DNA of 64,000 bases, taken from NCBI RefSeq assembly GCF_030758975.1, contig NZ_CP132359.1, positions 4,777,881-4,841,880 on the forward strand, read 5' to 3'. The notes under the pieces are model-generated. The model made no database searches. It was not told the DNA's origin and worked only from the letters and a program-made list of their open reading frames with translations. Shown here in pieces: positions 52,899 through 63,766 of the stretch (positions are counted from its first letter, which is position 1; the number at the start of each line of letters is the position of its first letter). Source of the stretch: Bosea beijingensis (GTDB taxonomy: Bacteria > Pseudomonadota > Alphaproteobacteria > Rhizobiales > Beijerinckiaceae). Both the position numbers and the translations under genes were made by a program.

Positions 52899-54111
52899 AC
52901 CGGTTTCGCCCGCCCCATCTGAGACATCGCTCAGAACGCTTGTCCTCGTCCTGGGGGCCTGCGGATTCGCCTCGACCTTCACCATGCGGCTTATCGATCC
53001 GCTGGTCCCGACGCTCGCCGCTCATTTCGGCCGATCGATCGCGCAGGTCGCGGTGATGGCGACGGCTTTCTCGTTCTCTTACGCTTTCGGGCAGCCGATC
53101 CTCGGCCCCATCGCCGACGCGATCGGCAAGATCCGCACGATCGGCACCTGCCTCGCCCTTCTGGTCCTGCTGTCTGCCGCCTGCTCCTTCGCGCCGAGCT
53201 TCGAGACCTTGCTCGCGCTGCGCGCCGCCAGCGGCATCGTCGCCGGCGGGATCATCCCGATCGCGATGGCGGCGATCGGCGACCGGGCGACCATGGCGCA
53301 GCGTCAGATCACGCTCGGCCGCTTCACCGTCATCATGATCTTCGGCCAGATGGCCGGCGCCGCCTGTTCCGGCGTGATCGCCGAATATCTCGGCTGGCGT
53401 GGCGTCTTCCTGATGGCAGCCGGCATTGCCGCGCTCGCCTTTCTGATGCTGAGCCTGACGATGCGGCCGCGCGCCGATGCGGTGCGCCGCCGTCCGACCC
53501 TGGGGGGAGCGGTCGCGAGCTACGCGGCCGTGTTCTCGAACCCGCGCTCGAAGCTCCTCTATGCGCTGGTGATCACCGAGGGCAGCCTCATCTTCGGCAT
53601 GCCTCCCTTCGTCGCGGCGATCCTGCAGGAGCGGGCCGGCATCGGCCCGTCGCTCGCCGGGCTGGTCATCGCGGGAACGGGCATCGGCGGGCTGATCTAC
53701 GGCCTCTCGACCCGTATCCTGGTCGACCGGATCGGCCCTGCCCGCATGCCGGTTGTCGGCGGAGTCCTGATGGCGATCGGCTACGGGCTGTTTGCGCTGC
53801 CCTTCCTGCCGTGGTGGACCGCCGTGCCGTTCTTCGTGGTCAACGGCTTCGGTTTCTTCCTGATGCACGGCACGTTCCAGGCCCAGGCCACCGAACTCGC
53901 GCCCGGCGCCCGTGGCTCGGCCGTCTCTCTCTTCGCCTGCTCGCTGTTCGCCGGCCACGCACTCGGCCCCGTGCTGATGGGCACCGCGCTCCACGTGTTC
54001 GGCACGACCGGCGCCATCACCCTCTTCGCTGTCGGGATCGGGTTGCTCGGCATTGCCGCGCCGCGCATCCTGCCGATGCTCGGCGCGGCGGAAGCTCAGC
54101 GGCCGCGATAG
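52891..54111 (+). CDS. MFS transporter
   Basis: 406 residues with 12 hydrophobic segments. The MFS loop motif between helices 2 and 3 is present as [19 protein letters not shown] near residue 68. Later parts include [25 protein letters not shown] and [20 protein letters not shown] in the second half. The pattern suits the drug/H+ antiporter-like DHA group, but the substrate is unknown. It begins within the kdsA 3' end (8-nt overlap), implying co-transcription. Its 3' end overlaps queF tail-to-tail by 16 bp. Confidence 0.88.
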   Translation: MSEPVSPAPSETSLRTLVLVLGACGFASTFTMRLIDPLVPTLAAHFGRSIAQVAVMATAFSFSYAFGQPILGPIADAIGKIRTIGTCLALLVLLSAACSFAPSFETLLALRAASGIVAGGIIPIAMAAIGDRATMAQRQITLGRFTVIMIFGQMAGAACSGVIAEYLGWRGVFLMAAGIAALAFLMLSLTMRPRADAVRRRPTLGGAVASYAAVFSNPRSKLLYALVITEGSLIFGMPPFVAAILQERAGIGPSLAGLVIAGTGIGGLIYGLSTRILVDRIGPARMPVVGGVLMAIGYGLFALPFLPWWTAVPFFVVNGFGFFLMHGTFQAQATELAPGARGSAVSLFACSLFAGHALGPVLMGTALHVFGTTGAITLFAVGIGLLGIAAPRILPMLGAAEAQRPR

Positions 54112-54551
54112 GGCGCGACGCCCTGGTCAGGCAGCCACAGGCCCTTGGGCGGCTCCCCCGTCTGCCAGAACACGTCGATCGGGATGCCGCCGCGCGGATA
54201 CCAGTAGCCGCCGATGCGGAACCATTCCGGCTCCAGCAGGTCGACCAGCCGCTTGCCGATGCCGACGGTGCAATCCTCGTGGAAGGCGCCGTGGTTGCGG
54301 AACGAGGCGAGATAGAGCTTCAGCGACTTCGACTCCACCAGCCACTGGCCCGGCAGATAGTCGATGACGAGGATGCCGAAATCCGGCTGACCGGTGACCG
54401 GGCAGATCGAGGTGAATTCCGGGCAGGTGAAGCGGGCGAGATAATTCGTGCCGGCATGCACATTTGGCACGCGGTCGAGCCGTGCTTCTTCCGGCGAGGT
54501 CGGCAAGGCGCTGCTCTGGCCGAGCTGCAAGGTCGAGGCGTCGATGGTCAT
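54096..54551 (-). CDS. queF: NADPH-dependent 7-cyano-7-deazaguanine reductase
   Basis: 151 residues, the short unimodular QueF form. It reduces preQ0 to preQ1 in the queuosine pathway. The nucleophilic Cys is in [19 protein letters not shown] near residue 51, the NADPH motif in [18 protein letters not shown] near 70, and the His-Glu pair in AFHEDCT near 90. An AGGAG site lies 7 nt before the ATG. The 140-bp leader does not show a preQ1 riboswitch that I can recognise. tgt, which uses the product, is 4.6 kb away on the same strand. Confidence 0.95.
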   Translation of the reverse strand: MTIDASTLQLGQSSALPTSPEEARLDRVPNVHAGTNYLARFTCPEFTSICPVTGQPDFGILVIDYLPGQWLVESKSLKLYLASFRNHGAFHEDCTVGIGKRLVDLLEPEWFRIGGYWYPRGGIPIDVFWQTGEPPKGLWLPDQGVAPYRGR

Positions 54552-54781
54552 GGGATGCTCCTGGATTTGGGCGGGGTTCTAGAGCATCTCCGGCCGATCT
54601 GTGAACTGCCGCCGTTTCGCACACTGCACAGCGCGGGCTCGACATGAAGCGGCGATGCCCTAAGCCCGATCGCAAATGGAATATTCAGTTGAATAGTCAA
54701 ATTTTATACGATTGAACCCAATAGTTTTCTTAAATATTTCTCGATCTTCCACACGCTTGTTTGCGTGATCGTCCCGTACAA
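54552..54781. other. AT-rich divergent region
   Basis: The stretch 54665-54781 is markedly AT-richer than the rest of the window (for example AATTTTATACGATTG). It includes a small hairpin CACGC...GCGTG at 54752-54767. It separates queF from a membrane-protein gene and probably holds both promoters. No gene is visible. Confidence 0.5.
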
Positions 54782-54814
54782 TCTAGGTCGATTTCATGAA
54801 ATCAGAATCCTAGA
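54782..54814. promoter_or_regulatory. nested palindrome upstream of a small membrane-protein gene
   Basis: TCTAGG (54782-54787) and CCTAGA (54809-54814) enclose a perfect 14-bp palindrome GATTTCATGAAATC (54790-54803). The element ends 9 bp before the start codon of the following gene, where it could be an operator or an RNA hairpin covering the start. Confidence 0.45.
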
Positions 54815-54823
54815 CCGAGCTAT

Positions 54824-55147
54824 ATGATCATTGCCGGCATTTTATTCCTGATCGGCCTTCTGATCGGCCTGTCCCGCGGCTATCCGGCAATCCTTCTCGC
54901 CAGCGCTGCGGTCACGCTCATCGCCTTTCCGACCTGGATCATCCGCGGTGAGCTCGGTCTGTTCGTCGCCCTCGTCTGGATCGGCTATCTCTTTGCGCTA
55001 CAGGCCGGCTTCCTGCTCGGCGGATATCTCGCCCTGCCCGAAGAGGGACAGGAACTACCAGAACCAGACCGGCCGCCCCGCGAGGAGGCACAGCCCCGCC
55101 CACCACAGGACGGTCAGGCCGGACCAGAACAGGACAGAGGTGAGTGA
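54824..55147 (+). CDS. hypothetical small membrane protein
   Basis: 107 residues. Three closely packed hydrophobic segments fill residues 1-75 (MIIAGILFLIGLLIGLSRGY, AILLASAAVTLIAFPTWII, LGLFVALVWIGYLFALQAGF), followed by a Pro/Glu/Gln-rich tail that is probably cytoplasmic and disordered. No family recognised. The ribosome-binding site is poor, and a nested palindrome ends just before the ATG, so translation may be controlled. It stands alone between queF (divergent) and eno, 201 bp upstream of the latter. Confidence 0.65.
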   Translation: MIIAGILFLIGLLIGLSRGYPAILLASAAVTLIAFPTWIIRGELGLFVALVWIGYLFALQAGFLLGGYLALPEEGQELPEPDRPPREEAQPRPPQDGQAGPEQDRGE

Positions 55148-56632
<1,485 letters not shown>

Positions 56633-56645
56633 TCGATAGGTTCAG

Positions 56646-56671
56646 GCTGCCGCGCTCACCAGCGCGGCAGC
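56646..56671. terminator. bidirectional hairpin after enolase
   Basis: GCTGCCGCGCT at 56646-56656 and AGCGCGGCAGC at 56661-56671 form a perfect 11-bp stem with a 4-nt loop, 14 bp after the eno stop. It overlaps the 3' end of the convergent hypothetical gene. There is no clear T-run. Confidence 0.6.
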
Positions 56672-57291
56672 AGGCCGTTCGCCTGCGTCAGGGTCCATGA
56701 TCCTGCCGCCTGCACGCTTCCGGCCGCGCCGGACACCGCATCGACGACCTTCATCGCCGGTGCGACGACGTACTGCCGCAGGGATGAATCGGCAGCCTCG
56801 CCACTTGGAACTCCCGTCGTCTGATCCGTATCGACGACGCTCATGGCCACGGGGGGCAGGATCACCAGCGGCGCGGCCGATCCCTGCCCCCTCTTCTCGG
56901 ATAGCACCGCGAGTCGACGCGGCGGCAGCGCGACGGCGCTGGCTGCGGCCGGAGCCTTCGCCTGCGCGACGATCTGCGGCGGCGTCCAGTCACCCTGTTC
57001 CGGCCAGGCGAGCACCATCGGCATCGCCAGCGTCGCGGGCGTAAGCGGACGCTCGGCAGCGAACTCTCCCTCACCGGCCTGTCCGACATCCGCAAGGCGA
57101 TCTGAGATCTTGCCGTCGCGCAAAAGGGTCAGCGTTGGCGCCACAGCACGTTCGGGCGCAGCATCGGACATCAAAGTCGGCACCATCACGAGCAGCGCCG
57201 TGGCCGTGGCGATGCCCAGCGACAGCAGCAGGTCGCTCCCCAACCGCGCAGCCATGTTGGCTGGCACGGGAAAATCAGAATCCTTCGACAT
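56656..57291 (-). CDS. hypothetical protein with one N-terminal membrane segment
   Basis: 211 residues. A short cytoplasmic start precedes one hydrophobic helix (LLLSLGIATATALLVMVPTLM, residues 20-40). An Ala/Pro-rich, low-complexity periplasmic part follows. No Cys and no domain recognised. The last residues read WTLTQANGLLPRW. It is convergent with eno and shares its terminator hairpin; upstream, the DMT transporter gene is divergent. It could be a lineage-specific envelope protein, but function is unknown. Confidence 0.6.
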   Translation of the reverse strand: MSKDSDFPVPANMAARLGSDLLLSLGIATATALLVMVPTLMSDAAPERAVAPTLTLLRDGKISDRLADVGQAGEGEFAAERPLTPATLAMPMVLAWPEQGDWTPPQIVAQAKAPAAASAVALPPRRLAVLSEKRGQGSAAPLVILPPVAMSVVDTDQTTGVPSGEAADSSLRQYVVAPAMKVVDAVSGAAGSVQAAGSWTLTQANGLLPRW

Positions 57292-57463
57292 CGGTTGCGC
57301 TCCGCATCACTGCGCCCCTTCGCATCTTGCGGCGTCAGGAAGCCGCCGCGTCTGGGCACCAGCAGGGCCGAAACGGGGCGCAAATACGATCTGCCGCCGT
57401 ACGCGCGGGCGCCATGCGCGCCGGCCCGTAACCGGCTCGCCCGCCCGGCGCTAGAGAGGGGCA

Positions 57464-58453
57464 ATGGACCAGATCACCCCCGCCGCCATGCTCGAGACGG
57501 ATGCGAGGGTGCGCCGTCGCAAGCGCCTCGCGGCCTTGGGCATGCTGCTGGCCGTGCTGATATACGGCTCCAATTTCGTCATCAGCCGCCACGCCGTCCT
57601 GAACGGATTGACCCAGCATGACTTGATGGCGCTGCGCTTCGCGACTGCCGGCCTGTTGCTCCTGCCGATCTTCCTGCGGCCCGGCCTCGCGTCCTGCGGC
57701 GGTGTCGGCTGGAAGCGTGGCCTCTGGCTGACGCTGAGCAGCGGCTTCCCGATGACCTATCTGATGCTGACCGGCCTCACCATGGCACCCGCCGCCCATG
57801 GCGCGACGATCGGGCCGGGCACGGTGACGCTGATCGGCATCATCGGCTCCGTGGTGATGTTCGGCGCCGCGCTGACCGGGCGCCTGATGATCGGCATCGC
57901 CGGTGTGCTCGCCGGCCTCGTCTGCCTCGGCATCGCCGGCAGCGCCGGCGCCAGCGCCATGACGCTGCGCGGCGATCTCTGCTTCCTCGGTGTCGGCCTG
58001 CTCTGGGGCTTCTATCCCCTGATGATCCAGCGCTGGCAGGTCGACGGCCTCAAGGCGACGGCGATCGTCTCGGTGCTGTCGCTGGTCTACCTGCCTATCT
58101 ATTTCCTGTTTTATTTCCGCGGTTTCGACGTCGCGCCCTGGTGGGTGCTGGTGCTCCACGGCTTCAATCAGGGCGTGCTCAACGTCATCGTCGGGCTCTG
58201 GGTCTGGGGCTGGGCCGCGCATGTGCTCGGACCGTCCGTGGTCGGACGTTTCCCGCCCTTGATTCCGGTCACCGGTACGCTGCTGGCAATCCCGATCCTG
58301 AGCGAAATCCCGTCCTCGCTCCAGCTCGCCGGCATCGTGCTGATCATCGGCGGCCTGTTCGTCGCGTCATGGCGCCGACCGGCGCGCCAGCCCAAGCAGG
58401 ATCAGGTTCCAGATGACCGCGATGGCGAGGCCGAGGCCCAGCGCCGACCATGA
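57464..58453 (+). CDS. DMT superfamily transporter (EamA-type)
   Basis: 329 residues with ten hydrophobic helices in two EamA repeats. The first opens LAVLIYGSNFVISRHAVLNGLTQHDLMALRF and the second LCFLGVGLLWGFYPLMIQRW. Such carriers export metabolites or amino acids; the substrate is not known. The hydrophobic part ends near residue 308 ([16 protein letters not shown]). The last ~20 residues are charged and lie within the 3' end of the convergent membrane-protein gene, an 87-bp overlap. This suggests a lost earlier stop codon or a naturally long tail. Confidence 0.88.
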   Translation: MDQITPAAMLETDARVRRRKRLAALGMLLAVLIYGSNFVISRHAVLNGLTQHDLMALRFATAGLLLLPIFLRPGLASCGGVGWKRGLWLTLSSGFPMTYLMLTGLTMAPAAHGATIGPGTVTLIGIIGSVVMFGAALTGRLMIGIAGVLAGLVCLGIAGSAGASAMTLRGDLCFLGVGLLWGFYPLMIQRWQVDGLKATAIVSVLSLVYLPIYFLFYFRGFDVAPWWVLVLHGFNQGVLNVIVGLWVWGWAAHVLGPSVVGRFPPLIPVTGTLLAIPILSEIPSSLQLAGIVLIIGGLFVASWRRPARQPKQDQVPDDRDGEAEAQRRP

Positions 58454-59152
58454 GCCCCAGGGCACGGCGGCAAGATGCACTGCCGCCAACCCCAGCCCGG
58501 CACCCAGCAATCCGAGCGCGCTGCTGCCGATGACCGCCGCCGCAGCCCGGCCGCCGGCCCGGGTATGCAGGATGATGATGAGGCTGGAGAGGATGATCGG
58601 CAGGCCGGCGAGAATGCCGGACCATTGCGGACCGACGCGCTCGCTGAGGCCGGTCACGACCCCGACCAGCGCCGCGACGCAAGCGGCACGGACGGGAATC
58701 GCATAGCGTGAGATGCCGGCCGGCGGCCTGGCGCGCACCTTGAGATAGGGGCGCACCAATTGGTGTACGACGAACAGGGCAAGCACGGTCAGCACGGTGA
58801 GCGGAACAACCGTCAGCGCCATGCTGCGAAGCCCCAGCAGCAGCACCGCCCAGATCGCAAGCGCTCCGCCGAGGGAGGCGACCACGCCATGGCGCTGGGC
58901 GAGCAGCACATAACTCAGCACGAAGCTGGCATGGGTCGCGTTGGCGTTCATCGTGCCGAGCGCCGCGCCCGCGATGAAGTCCGGCCCATGGTCCAGCGCC
59001 AGAAAAACGAGAACCGGCCCCAGCGAGATCGGCAAGGTCGCGATCATCGCCGCCATTAGCGGCCCGGCCCGTTCGGCCAGCATCGAGCAGCTCACGACCA
59101 CGCAGGCCGCGAGCGCCATCTTGAGAGGCAGCAGGGCGAGGCCCATGCTCAA
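58367..59152 (-). CDS. hypothetical integral membrane protein, ~8 helices
   Basis: 261 residues, almost wholly hydrophobic with about eight predicted helices in two similar halves ([69 protein letters not shown]). The repeated pattern of an acidic residue, Gly-Pro and a Leu-Pro-Ile end suggests an internal duplication. No family assigned. Its ATG overlaps the tgt stop by 4 nt (ATGA), so it is co-translated with tgt. The 3' end overlaps the DMT gene by 87 bp. A transport role is only a guess. Confidence 0.7.
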   Translation of the reverse strand: MSMGLALLPLKMALAACVVVSCSMLAERAGPLMAAMIATLPISLGPVLVFLALDHGPDFIAGAALGTMNANATHASFVLSYVLLAQRHGVVASLGGALAIWAVLLLGLRSMALTVVPLTVLTVLALFVVHQLVRPYLKVRARPPAGISRYAIPVRAACVAALVGVVTGLSERVGPQWSGILAGLPIILSSLIIILHTRAGGRAAAAVIGSSALGLLGAGLGLAAVHLAAVPWGSWSALGLGLAIAVIWNLILLGLARRSAP

Positions 59153-60312
59153 GCCGGCTCGCCCCTCTCCCAGCCTTCCTTGGTCTCGGCGATGAAATCG
59201 TCGAGCCGCCCGGCGGCGATCGCGGCGCGCAGGCCGGCCATCAGGTCCTGGTAATAGGCGAGGTTGACCCAGGTCAGCAGCATCTTGCCGAGCATCTCCT
59301 CGGCCTTGACGAGATGGTGCAGATAGGCGCGCGACCAGCCATTGGCGGCCGGGCAGGAGGACTGCTCGTCGACCGGGCGCGGGTCCTCGGCATGCTTGGC
59401 GTTCTTCAGGTTCATCCGGCCGAAGCGGGTGAAGATCTGGCCGTGGCGGCCGGCCCGCGTCGGCATCACGCAGTCGAACATGTCGATGCCCCGTGCGACC
59501 GATTTCACGATGTCGTCGGGCGTGCCGACGCCCATCAGGTAGCGCGGCTTCTCCTGCGGCAGATGCGGCTCGACCGTATCGATCATCGCCAGCATCACGT
59601 CCTGCGGCTCGCCGACGGCCAATCCGCCGACCGCATAGCCCTTGAGGTCCATGGCGGCGAGCTCACGCGCGCTCTCGACGCGCAGATGCGGCACGTCTCC
59701 GCCCTGCACGATGCCGAACAGCGCCCGCCCCGGATGGTCGCCGAATGCCGTCTTGCAGCGCTCGGCCCAGCGCAGCGACAGGCGCATCGCCTTCTCCGCG
59801 ACCTTCTCCTCGCAGGGCAGCGCCACGCATTCGTCGAGCTGCATGACGATATCGGAACCGAGCAGGTTCTGGATCTCGACTGAGCGCTCCGGGGTGAGCA
59901 CATGCTTCGAGCCGTCGATATGGGAGCGGAAGGTCACGCCCTCCTCGGTCAACTTCCGGAGCTGCGACAGCGACATCACCTGGAACCCGCCCGAATCCGT
60001 CAGGATCGGATGCGGCCAGTTCATGAACTTGTGCAGGCCGCCGAGCCGCGCGACGCGCTCGGCGCCGGGCCGCAGCATCAGGTGATAGGTGTTGCCGAGC
60101 ACGACATCGGCGCCGAGCGCCCTCACCTGATCGGGATACATGCCCTTGACCGTCGCGGCGGTACCGACCGGCATGAAGGCCGGCGTGCGGATGACGCCGC
60201 GCGGCATGCTGATCGCGCCGGTGCGCGCGGCGCCGTCGCGGGCCGCGACCTTGAAGGTGAATTCGGGAGTGGCAGCGAGTTCGGGCTGCGCGGGATGGGG
60301 CTGAACGGTCAT
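59149..60312 (-). CDS. tgt: tRNA-guanine transglycosylase (queuine/preQ1 tRNA-ribosyltransferase)
   Basis: 387 residues. Exchanges guanine-34 of GUN-anticodon tRNAs for preQ1. Active-site stretches are intact: [24 protein letters not shown] near residue 105, [44 protein letters not shown] with the nucleophilic Asp, and [13 protein letters not shown]. The usual zinc loop CxCxxC before SRAYLHH is replaced by [10 protein letters not shown], leaving one Cys. I recall the same in rhizobial enzymes, so it is probably a lineage trait. Its stop overlaps a membrane-protein gene. Confidence 0.95.
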   Translation of the reverse strand: MTVQPHPAQPELAATPEFTFKVAARDGAARTGAISMPRGVIRTPAFMPVGTAATVKGMYPDQVRALGADVVLGNTYHLMLRPGAERVARLGGLHKFMNWPHPILTDSGGFQVMSLSQLRKLTEEGVTFRSHIDGSKHVLTPERSVEIQNLLGSDIVMQLDECVALPCEEKVAEKAMRLSLRWAERCKTAFGDHPGRALFGIVQGGDVPHLRVESARELAAMDLKGYAVGGLAVGEPQDVMLAMIDTVEPHLPQEKPRYLMGVGTPDDIVKSVARGIDMFDCVMPTRAGRHGQIFTRFGRMNLKNAKHAEDPRPVDEQSSCPAANGWSRAYLHHLVKAEEMLGKMLLTWVNLAYYQDLMAGLRAAIAAGRLDDFIAETKEGWERGEPA

Positions 60313-60394
60313 GGCCTGCGAGGTAGAGCAGCGCGCGGGTTTAGGGAAGAGACCCGCGCGCCGGATGGCCGTTCGCCGCCGTCATGGGCGGGCC

Positions 60395-60751
60395 TCAGCC
60401 CTTCGCCACCGCCGCCGCGTAGACCTCCGGCTTGAAGCCGACGATCGTCTTGCCTTTGCCCAGGTCGAGCACCGGCCGCTTGATCATCGAGGGCTGCGCC
60501 AGCATCAGCGCGATCGCCTTGCCCGCATCGAGCCCCTGCTTCTCGGCATCGGGCAGCGCGCGGAAGGTCGTCCCGGCGCGGTTCAGCACCGTCTCCCAGC
60601 CGTGCTCCTTGACCCAGCGTTCGAGCGAAGCCTTGTCGATCCCGCTCGCCTTGTAGTCATGGAACGCCACAGTTACACCATGGCCGTCGAGCCAGGTGCG
60701 CGCCTTCTTCATCGTGTCGCAGTTCTTGATGCCGTAGATCGTGATAGCCAC
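60395..60751 (-). CDS. ArsC/Spx-family reductase, YffB-like
   Basis: 118 residues with a thioredoxin-like ArsC fold. The start MAITIYGIKNCDTMKKARTWLD has the single Cys of the YffB group (no CxxC), and DYKASGIDKASLERWVKEHGW and SMIKRPVLDLGKGKTIVGF complete the family pattern. YffB proteins bind glutathione and are thought to be GSH-dependent thiol reductases; arsenate reduction is not shown. It follows the GST gene by 12 bp on the same strand, so the two glutathione-linked genes form an operon. Confidence 0.88.
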   Translation of the reverse strand: MAITIYGIKNCDTMKKARTWLDGHGVTVAFHDYKASGIDKASLERWVKEHGWETVLNRAGTTFRALPDAEKQGLDAGKAIALMLAQPSMIKRPVLDLGKGKTIVGFKPEVYAAAVAKG

Positions 60752-60763
60752 GTCGCGAACCTT

Positions 60764-61471
60764 TCAGGCCGGGCGCTTCGGGCTGTCGAGGCCGCGCTGC
60801 ACGGCCGGGCGCGACAGGCAGCGCTCCAGCCAGATCGGCACATGCGTCAGCTTCGCATAGTCGACGAGCTCGCCCGCGCCGTAGAAACCGACGAGATTGC
60901 GCACCCAGCCGAGGATCGCGATATCGGCGATGCTGTAGTCGTCGCCCATGATCCAGGTACGGCTCGCGAGCCGATCTTCCAGCACGCCGAGCAGGCGCTT
61001 GCTCTCGTTGGCGTAGCGGTCGCGCGGGCGCTTGTCCTCGTATTCGCGGCCGGCAAATTTATGGAAGAAGCCGAGCTGGCCGAACATCGGGCCGATCGCC
61101 GCCATCTGGAAAAACACCCACTGGATGGTCTCGTAGCGGGTGGCGGGGTCCTTCGGCAGGAGCTTGCCGGTCTTCTCCGCGAGATAGAGCAGGATCGCGC
61201 CGGATTCCCACAGGCCCATCGGCTTTCCATCCGGGCCGTTGGGATCGATGATCGCCGGGATCTTGCCGTTGGGGTTCAGCGACAGGAATTCTGGCCCCCA
61301 GGTCTCGTTCTTGCCGATATCGATGAGATGCGGCTCATAGGGCAGCTCCAGCTCCTCCAGCGCGATCGAGACCTTCACGCCATTGGGCGTCGGCAGCGAA
61401 TAGAGCTGGATGCGGTCGGGATGCGCTGCCGGCCAGCGCTTGGTGATCGGGAAAGCGGAGAGATCGGCCAT
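60764..61471 (-). CDS. glutathione S-transferase family protein (YfcG/YghU-like)
   Basis: 235 residues. Thioredoxin-like N-domain: RIQLYSLPTPNGVKVSIALEEL with the TPNG motif of disulfide-bond oxidoreductase GSTs, then LSLNPNGKIPAIIDPNGPDGKP and LWESGAILLYLAEKTGKLLP. Helical C-domain: GDDYSIADIAILGWVRN. YfcG-like enzymes reduce disulfides with two glutathiones. The ATG at 61471 follows GGAG; the longer frame upstream is noncoding. It is first in an operon with the YffB-like gene, and 118 bp downstream of the 2H-phosphoesterase gene. Confidence 0.92.
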   Translation of the reverse strand: MADLSAFPITKRWPAAHPDRIQLYSLPTPNGVKVSIALEELELPYEPHLIDIGKNETWGPEFLSLNPNGKIPAIIDPNGPDGKPMGLWESGAILLYLAEKTGKLLPKDPATRYETIQWVFFQMAAIGPMFGQLGFFHKFAGREYEDKRPRDRYANESKRLLGVLEDRLASRTWIMGDDYSIADIAILGWVRNLVGFYGAGELVDYAKLTHVPIWLERCLSRPAVQRGLDSPKRPA

Positions 61472-61589
61472 GAAAGGCTCCGTCTGAATCGGATGAGGCT
61501 TCGGCCGCAGACGATAGAGCCGGCCGCGCCCAAAGCAACGGCGCACGCCCTCGATTGCCGCAAAGCGGCCTTGCAAGGCTGCATGGACG

Positions 61590-62174
61590 TCAGCCGAGCG
61601 GCCAGGAGCCCAGAATCTGATAGGGCCTGCGGTCGATACTCTCGATCAGGAAGAACTCTCGCACTTGCCAGTGCAACGCCGGCACATCGATGGGCGGGCG
61701 CGTAATTCGATCATAGAATATGGTCACGTGTGGCCAGAATTTCTGCTTGTCAGTCTTGATCCCGGCCCGCCGTAAGGCTCCATCAAGAGAGACTGACAAG
61801 CCGTTGACTCCGGGCAAGTCCTCCCACGTCGTCAGTGAGAAAGCATGTTTCGGCGCGGCACCGAAACTCGCCCCCTGGTTGAGTTTGACTGCGAAGGAAG
61901 TCTTTTGAATCTCCTTTGCAATCGTGCGTGCCATCTCGACGGTCTGCCCGAACGGCCCATCGGGCACCGCAATTCCACGTAAGGTCACATGATATTTGCC
62001 CAAGCCACGCGGTGGCTTCATGGGGCGAAGCCGATCGTGCAGGGTTTGCGCCAATCCGTGAATCTGCGGTTCGACATCCGCATCCGGAAGGAGCGCGAAG
62101 AAATAGCGGGGCGGCCGACCGCCTTTGCGCGGCCGGAACTCTCGCCCACCGTTGAGGTCGAGAATGAGCTGCAT
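61590..62174 (-). CDS. 2'-5' RNA ligase/2H phosphoesterase superfamily protein (ThpR-like)
   Basis: 194 residues with both histidine motifs of the 2H superfamily: KYHVTLRGIAV near residue 60 and WPHVTIFYDRI near 147, set in an otherwise divergent frame (RYFFALLPDADVEPQIHGLAQTLHDRL at the start). Members hydrolyse 2',3'-cyclic phosphates or ligate 2'-5' RNA ends. Codon use in this gene looks less GC-biased than its neighbours (for example CATAGAATATGGTCAC on the plus strand), which may reflect recent acquisition. It is divergent from the M20 peptidase gene. Confidence 0.82.
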   Translation of the reverse strand: MQLILDLNGGREFRPRKGGRPPRYFFALLPDADVEPQIHGLAQTLHDRLRPMKPPRGLGKYHVTLRGIAVPDGPFGQTVEMARTIAKEIQKTSFAVKLNQGASFGAAPKHAFSLTTWEDLPGVNGLSVSLDGALRRAGIKTDKQKFWPHVTIFYDRITRPPIDVPALHWQVREFFLIESIDRRPYQILGSWPLG

Positions 62175-62375
62175 ATCTCATCATAGAACAAAACAAGAAC
62201 AATACAAGCCGCAAACTGCCCAGCGAAAATCGCGGGGCTGCCAGTCGCCGCAACAGCCCTGCCCGCGCTTGAGCACCACAGACCCCGCGTCTAGGCTGCC
62301 TTCGGCAGCCGCACGGCTGCCACTTGCGCCCCCGCTTGGCGGGCGGCACGGATTCCTCTCCTGTCAGGCATCGTC

Positions 62376-63755
62376 ATGGCTTCCTCAGACGCACTCGCCG
62401 CGGTCTTCGACCATATCGAAACCAATCGCAGCGCCTTCCTCGACCGGCTCATCGCCTATCTGCGCCACCCCAGCATCAGCGCCGAGAATATCGGGATCGC
62501 CGAGGTCGGCCTGCTGCTCGTCGACCTGCTGACCGAGATCGGCCTCGAGACCAGCCTGATCCCGACCGAGGGACACCCGGTCGTCGTCGCGCGCTGGGAA
62601 AAGGCGCCGGGCAAGCCGACCGTGCTGCTCTACGGCCATTACGACGTGCAGCCGCCGGACCCGCTCGACAAGTGGGTCTCGCCGCCCTTCGAGCCGACAA
62701 TCCGCGACGGCCGACTCTATGCGCGCGGCGTCGGCGACAACAAGGGCCAGCATTTCGCCCAGATCCTCGCGATCGAATCCCATCTCAAGGTCCATGGCGA
62801 ATTGCCCTGCAACGTCATCCTCGTGCTTGAGGGCGAGGAGGAGATCGGCAGCCCGAACATCGCCGGCTTCGTCCGCGCCAACCCGCATCTGCTCAAGGCC
62901 GACCTCGCCGTCACCGCCGACGGCCCGCGCCATGCCAGCGGCGCGCCCTCGATCAAGTTCGGTTCGCGCGGCGTCGTCTCCTTCGACCTGCGCTGCCGCC
63001 ATGCCAGCCGCGACGTCCATTCCGGCAATTTCGGCGGCGTCGTGCCGAACCCGATCTGGACGCTGGTCCATCTCCTCGCGACGATGAAGAACCCCGAGGG
63101 CGAGATCACCATCGAGGGTCTGCATGACGCGGTCGAGCCGCCGACGGCCGAAGAGCTGGAAGCGGTCGAGCGCCTGCCGCTCAACATCGAGGCCTTCAAG
63201 AAGGGTGTGGGCCTCGCTCGCCTCGACGCGCCGGCGGATCGCCCGTTCTACGAGCGCCTCTGCTTCCGTCCGACGCTGACCATCAACGGCTTCCATGGCG
63301 GCTATGGCGGGCCGGGCACCAAGACCGTGCTGCCGAACGAGGCGCTGGTGAAATGCGATATCCGCCTCGTCGAGGCGCAGGACCCGGAGGACATCCTGCG
63401 CAAGGTCCGGGCGCACGTCGAAAAGCACGCGCCCGAAGTCGAGTTCATCTGCGAGGAAAAGGGCATGCAGCCCTCCAAGACCTCGATCGCCTCGCCCTAT
63501 ACCGCACCGCTGCGCCGCGCCTTCGTGGCGGCCCAGGGTGAAGAGCCCCTGCTGATCCCGGCCGGCTTCGGCAGCCTGCCGAACTACGTCTTCACCAAGA
63601 TTTTGGGCATCCCGGCCTTCGTGACGCCCTACGCCAATCACGACGAGGCCAACCACGCCCCGAACGAGAACATGACGCTGGACTGCTTCTACAGCGGCCT
63701 TCGCACGGGCGCGGCGCTGCTGCACGAGCTCGGCCAGTTGGGGAAGGCGGACTGA
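62376..63755 (+). CDS. M20/M25/M40 family metallopeptidase (dipeptidase)
   Basis: 459 residues. The di-zinc site is recognisable: VLLYGHYDVQPPDPLDKWVSPPF near residue 85 (first His and Asp), GVGDNKGQ near 117 (bridging Asp), LEGEEEIGSPN near 150 (catalytic Glu-Glu), and a late His in NHDEANHAPNEN near 425. A dimerisation domain spans about 190-330. It hydrolyses a dipeptide or N-acylated amino acid in the cytoplasm; the CNDP-like pattern suits a dipeptidase. Monocistronic, with palindromic repeats immediately after the stop. Confidence 0.92.
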   Translation: MASSDALAAVFDHIETNRSAFLDRLIAYLRHPSISAENIGIAEVGLLLVDLLTEIGLETSLIPTEGHPVVVARWEKAPGKPTVLLYGHYDVQPPDPLDKWVSPPFEPTIRDGRLYARGVGDNKGQHFAQILAIESHLKVHGELPCNVILVLEGEEEIGSPNIAGFVRANPHLLKADLAVTADGPRHASGAPSIKFGSRGVVSFDLRCRHASRDVHSGNFGGVVPNPIWTLVHLLATMKNPEGEITIEGLHDAVEPPTAEELEAVERLPLNIEAFKKGVGLARLDAPADRPFYERLCFRPTLTINGFHGGYGGPGTKTVLPNEALVKCDIRLVEAQDPEDILRKVRAHVEKHAPEVEFICEEKGMQPSKTSIASPYTAPLRRAFVAAQGEEPLLIPAGFGSLPNYVFTKILGIPAFVTPYANHDEANHAPNENMTLDCFYSGLRTGAALLHELGQLGKAD

Positions 63756-63766
63756 GCGATCCTCGC

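Noticed and set aside
54552..54700. preQ1 riboswitch before queF
   Set aside because: The leader on the minus strand lacks the recognisable preQ1-I or preQ1-II core sequences.
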